A DNA stretch of 64,000 nt from Paenibacillus tyrphae (GTDB lineage: Bacteria > Bacillota > Bacilli > Paenibacillales > NBRC-103111). The stretch covers positions 1 through 64,000 of the forward strand of contig NZ_JNVM01000010.1 of NCBI RefSeq assembly GCF_000722545.1, given 5' to 3'. The first letter of the stretch is position 1, and every line of letters begins with the position of its first letter. Shown piece after piece: positions 61,348-64,000 of this stretch. The translations under genes and the position numbers were made by a program. The notes beneath the pieces are model-generated. The model was not told the origin of the DNA. It was given only the letters and a program-made list of their open reading frames with translations, and ran no database searches.

Positions 61348-62310
61348 ATGACGGTCTATCTGTCGTCGCCCGACATTGCGGTTCCTGCTAATCGGGACGT
61401 TCCATCTCCGGCTTCCGGCCCGGCGGCCAATCCCGCGGTCGGGTATGCGGAGGCCCTCCATCGCATCGAAGGAGTGCCGCTGCCCGACGCCGCCGGGAAT
61501 TCCTGCGCGGGCGTCCCTGCCTTTCAGGGAAGCGTAGCCGAGCTGACGGCCGGGCTGCTGGCCGGGGCGGCGGCCGGACATCCTGCCCCCGCTTATTTGT
61601 GCTGGGCCCACGAAACGTCCGCTCCGCATCCCGCCACGCTGCCCGCGATGCAGATGGCGCAGGCTTTGCGCCTGAAAGCTGGCCTGCCGTTTGGCGTCGG
61701 TCAGCAGGGCAGCTTGGCGACGGTATCCGCAGCGGAGCTGCTCGCCGCGTTTCTCGGCGCGGAGGGCAAGCGGAGTGCTTTGCTTGTGGCGGCGGACTGC
61801 GTCAAGCCGCCGTTCGGCCGCCGCTTTCATCGCGCGTATCCGAAGGGAGACGCGGCGGCGTGCTGGGTGCTATCCTCGGAGCCGCCGGGGGATTACCGGT
61901 GGGCCGGGACGCGCTACGCGCTGTGCCGACCGCTCGCGCAGCCGCCTTTCAAGTGGGAGCGCCGGCATTTTGAAGCGGCGGAGCGCCAAGTAACGGAGGC
62001 GGCGCTGCGGCTTGCAGCGGGGCTGCGGGACGGCGATGTCCGGCGCAGCTGGCTGGTCGCGCAGCAGGTGAGCGCTGCGTTTCTCCGGGAAATACGGAAC
62101 GCCGTTCACCAAGACGGGCGCATTCGCTTGTTCGAGAGGGCGGCATGGAGCGAGGCGAACTTGCTGTGCGCCGATCCGCTTGTTTCGCTTCGCGGACTGG
62201 AGGCGAGCGGGGAGCTGAAGCGGGGAGACCGGGTCTGTCTGCTGTTCGCCGGATTGGACTACGGGGCGGCTGCGATTGATCTGCAATACTCGAAAGAAAG
62301 CGGATGGTGA
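61348..62310 (+). CDS. degenerate ketosynthase-III-like protein (Ser in place of active Cys), pair B
   Basis: 320 residues; ATG 61348 has AAGGAGA upstream and the frame opens 13 codons earlier. It resembles the 56448-57485 protein: LCWAHETSAPH matches LVYGHETTEPN, and FHRAYPKGDAAACWVLSSEP matches the DPKGDAAAACLL segment. The nucleophile position reads VGQQGSLATV, with Ser for Cys. ANLLCADPL matches CNLLGSDCL. It is the non-nucleophilic half of pair B. Confidence 0.68.
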   Translation: MTVYLSSPDIAVPANRDVPSPASGPAANPAVGYAEALHRIEGVPLPDAAGNSCAGVPAFQGSVAELTAGLLAGAAAGHPAPAYLCWAHETSAPHPATLPAMQMAQALRLKAGLPFGVGQQGSLATVSAAELLAAFLGAEGKRSALLVAADCVKPPFGRRFHRAYPKGDAAACWVLSSEPPGDYRWAGTRYALCRPLAQPPFKWERRHFEAAERQVTEAALRLAAGLRDGDVRRSWLVAQQVSAAFLREIRNAVHQDGRIRLFERAAWSEANLLCADPLVSLRGLEASGELKRGDRVCLLFAGLDYGAAAIDLQYSKESGW

Positions 62311-62313
62311 GCT

Positions 62314-63132
62314 ATGAGAATGGGAATTATTTGTCCGGCGGCGGAATATCCGCGGCTGTACCAAGCCGCAGCCATCGGCGGAACAGCCGTTGTGCACGCG
62401 GATAGTCCGGATGCCTTGGCGTGTTCGTTCGTCGCTGCCAAGGCTCCCGAGATCGTCGTCTGGTCGGCGCACGATTGGAACGGAAACGATTGGCGCGTCA
62501 TCCTTCGGCTGTGCGGAGCATACCCTCGATTGCGGGTTGTATGCTTGACCGACGAGCCGCCTGCCGCCGGGACAACCGCACGCGAAGAGCGCATTATCGT
62601 TCTACCGTCCGCTGCCGACGGGGAGTTGATCCGGCGCACGCTAACTGCGCTAACGGAGTGTTCTGCTTTACCTGCGGCAGGCTCTGCGCCGGAGGATTCC
62701 GTAGAACGGCCGCTCGCGCTGGCGCCGGGACTCGTATTCGATCCGGCGCTCCGCAGCGTGATTAACAACGGCGTCGTGCATCCGCTGCCGGGCAAGGAGC
62801 TGGAACTGCTCCGCTTTTTGCTCCGGCGCCGGGGACGGTTCGTAAGCACAGAAGAGCTGCTCCGGGGGCTGTGGGATGAATACACCGGCTCCGACATGCC
62901 GCGTCAATACATTTACCGGCTGAGGGGGAAGCTGCGCACCGAAAAGGCGCCGTTCGGCCTGCTGCTGCACGCCCGGGGCCTCGGGTATATGCTGGTGCCC
63001 GTTTACGATTCGGCGGCCCTCCAATTGGCCAAAAGGTACGGCGCCCGATCCGGCAAACAAAGCCGAGAAGCGCGGAGAAAGGTTCCCTACACTGGGGATA
63101 GACGTTCAAACTATCGGGAGGTTGAGCTATGA
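62314..63132 (+). CDS. OmpR-type winged-helix regulator with degenerate receiver
   Basis: 272 residues. The first 110 follow a receiver-like beta/alpha pattern (MGIICPAAEYPRLYQ, EIVVWSAHDW), but the phospho-acceptor Asp is absent (the strand ends VVWSA). The C-terminal winged helix is clear: LPGKELELLRFLLRRRGRFVSTEELLRGLW, then RQYIYRLRGKL and GLGYML. It probably responds to a ligand or partner instead of phosphorylation and is the likely cluster-situated regulator. It starts 3 bp after the KS-like gene and overlaps the PhyH gene. Confidence 0.78.
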   Translation: MRMGIICPAAEYPRLYQAAAIGGTAVVHADSPDALACSFVAAKAPEIVVWSAHDWNGNDWRVILRLCGAYPRLRVVCLTDEPPAAGTTAREERIIVLPSAADGELIRRTLTALTECSALPAAGSAPEDSVERPLALAPGLVFDPALRSVINNGVVHPLPGKELELLRFLLRRRGRFVSTEELLRGLWDEYTGSDMPRQYIYRLRGKLRTEKAPFGLLLHARGLGYMLVPVYDSAALQLAKRYGARSGKQSREARRKVPYTGDRRSNYREVEL

Positions 63133-63950
63133 ACGGATGGGTGACCGCCGAGCGAAGGCATTTTTATGACGAGCACGGCTATGTTGTGATACCAGGGATG
63201 CTGAGCGGGCCGGAAGTATCGGAAATTAACCGCGAATTTATGAAGCTGTGGCTCGATTTGGTCAGGGAAGGCGTCATCGTACAGGACAACCGGCGCTCGT
63301 TAGAAAGCGTGTTTCCGCGTCTGCGCGATTACCATCAGACGAGACCTGCCATCGCGGCGCTGCTGCTGAGCGGCAAGATGTTCGATGTGGCCGCAGGACT
63401 GCTGGGCGAGGAGGCGCTGGCCATCTCTACCAGCTATTATTTTAAAGGTCCCGGTACGCGGGGACTTCCTATGCATCAGGACAACTACAGTGTCGGGGCG
63501 GCCCCGACGACCACCTGCTCGCTGTGGCTGTCGCTCAGCGTCAGCCACGAAGATAACGGCGGGGTTTACGTGGTGCCCGGCTCCCATAAGCTGGGACTTT
63601 TGTCGCCGGAGCCGGTCCAAGAGAGCCGCTCGGAATACGGTGAGAAGCTGAGGCTTCCCGATGGTTACGAAACGGTGCCGCTGCGGACGCAGCCGGGCGA
63701 TCTGGTCGCGTTCCACGGCAACCTGCTTCACGGGTCCGAAGCCAATTTGTCCGGTCGCACGTTCCGTTATGCCAACGTGACCCATTTTATGGGGACGAGC
63801 GCAGAGCGGGTAGCTTTAAACTACAATTATTTGCTGGACCGAAGCGGCGCACGCGTCCGCAGACGGCTGAACGCCGCGCCGAAGCTCAAAAACGATACGT
63901 TGAAGAAGGACGAATGGAGCGGCGTAGGAGGAAACCGGCCGTGGCGATAA
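63129..63950 (+). CDS. PhyH-type Fe(II)/2-oxoglutarate oxygenase, copy 3
   Basis: A 273-residue paralogue of the 39850 and 42600 proteins: iron site PMHQDNYSVG plus LLHGS, the FRYANVTHF strand, and the shared NYNYLLDRSGARVRRRLNA C-terminus. ATG 63129 overlaps the regulator stop. Being in the KS/carrier operon, it may act on a carrier-bound acyl chain. Confidence 0.87.
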   Translation: MNGWVTAERRHFYDEHGYVVIPGMLSGPEVSEINREFMKLWLDLVREGVIVQDNRRSLESVFPRLRDYHQTRPAIAALLLSGKMFDVAAGLLGEEALAISTSYYFKGPGTRGLPMHQDNYSVGAAPTTTCSLWLSLSVSHEDNGGVYVVPGSHKLGLLSPEPVQESRSEYGEKLRLPDGYETVPLRTQPGDLVAFHGNLLHGSEANLSGRTFRYANVTHFMGTSAERVALNYNYLLDRSGARVRRRLNAAPKLKNDTLKKDEWSGVGGNRPWR

Positions 63951-63994
63951 ACGGATGGGAAGGGCTGTTCGCGCGCGGGGAGGTGAGGCTGTGA
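63941..63994 (+). CDS. possible 17-codon coupling peptide
   Basis: A GTG at 63941 has GGAGG at 8 bases and reads 17 codons (VAINGWEGLFARGEVRL) to a TGA that overlaps the next GTG start as GTGA. It could couple translation between the PhyH gene and the following gene, or be chance. No family. Confidence 0.2.
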   Translation: MAINGWEGLFARGEVRL

Positions 63995-64000
63995 TTTACG
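63991..64000 (+). CDS. start of a further gene of the cluster (cut by window edge)
   Basis: GTG at 63991 follows GGGAGGTGAGGCT, a good ribosome-binding site, and continues past the edge. Only three codons are visible, so no product can be given. The operon, and so the cluster, continues to the right. Confidence 0.4.

Overview
The window looks like a chromosomal segment of a Paenibacillus-type, endospore-forming Bacillota. The grounds are the SpoVR and YhbH sporulation proteins, a dppABCDE-ykfABC locus ordered as in Bacillus subtilis, a GlnK/GlnL-type two-component pair, strong AGGAGG ribosome-binding sites and fairly high GC. The species is not identified. No tRNA, rRNA, complete IS element, prophage or CRISPR array was recognised.

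Layout. (1) 1-5.6 kb: an AT-rich S41 protease-like gene, probably missing its N-terminus; an aliphatic amidase operon (amiE-amiB-amiS) behind a consensus sigma-54 promoter and a 19-bp palindrome; a lipoprotein; and a 39-residue holin-like toxin gene too short for most annotation. (2) 5.7-9.6 kb: spoVR and yhbH, then a formate/nitrite-type channel gene with a perfect FNR/CRP-type box. (3) 9.7-16.8 kb: one 2271-residue NRPS (A-T-C-A-T-reductase, with half a C domain in front), preceded by a structured leader that ends in an intrinsic terminator. (4) 16.9-27.5 kb: small genes, then dppABCDE and ykfABC for uptake and cytoplasmic recycling of wall peptides. (5) 27.5-32.3 kb: a GlnK/GlnL-like pair divergent from a glutamate/dicarboxylate symporter, then a lipoprotein.

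(6) 32.4-64 kb: a large accessory region that reads as an undescribed biosynthetic cluster and continues past the right edge. It holds a stand-alone class II synthetase-like enzyme related to amino acid:carrier-protein ligases, two free carrier proteins, two pairs of ketosynthase-III-like proteins (each one Cys subunit plus one Ser-substituted partner), a small AMP-forming ligase, a chorismate-lyase-like protein and a BtrH-like acyltransferase. It also has three PhyH-type oxygenases, two of them paired with VOC proteins, and a class III aminotransferase. Sugar genes include two glycosyltransferases, a HAD phosphatase, a sugar nucleotidyltransferase, a small-molecule kinase, a TIM-barrel isomerase and an SDR. 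Two RnfD-like membrane proteins, an ABC-2 exporter and two regulators complete it.

The working model is inference. An amino acid is loaded on a free carrier protein, oxidised while tethered or afterwards, and passed by the BtrH-like enzyme to a glycosylated acceptor. An acyl or aryl unit is built on the second carrier protein by the ketosynthase-like pairs, and the product leaves through the ABC-2 exporter. The product cannot be named from sequence alone.
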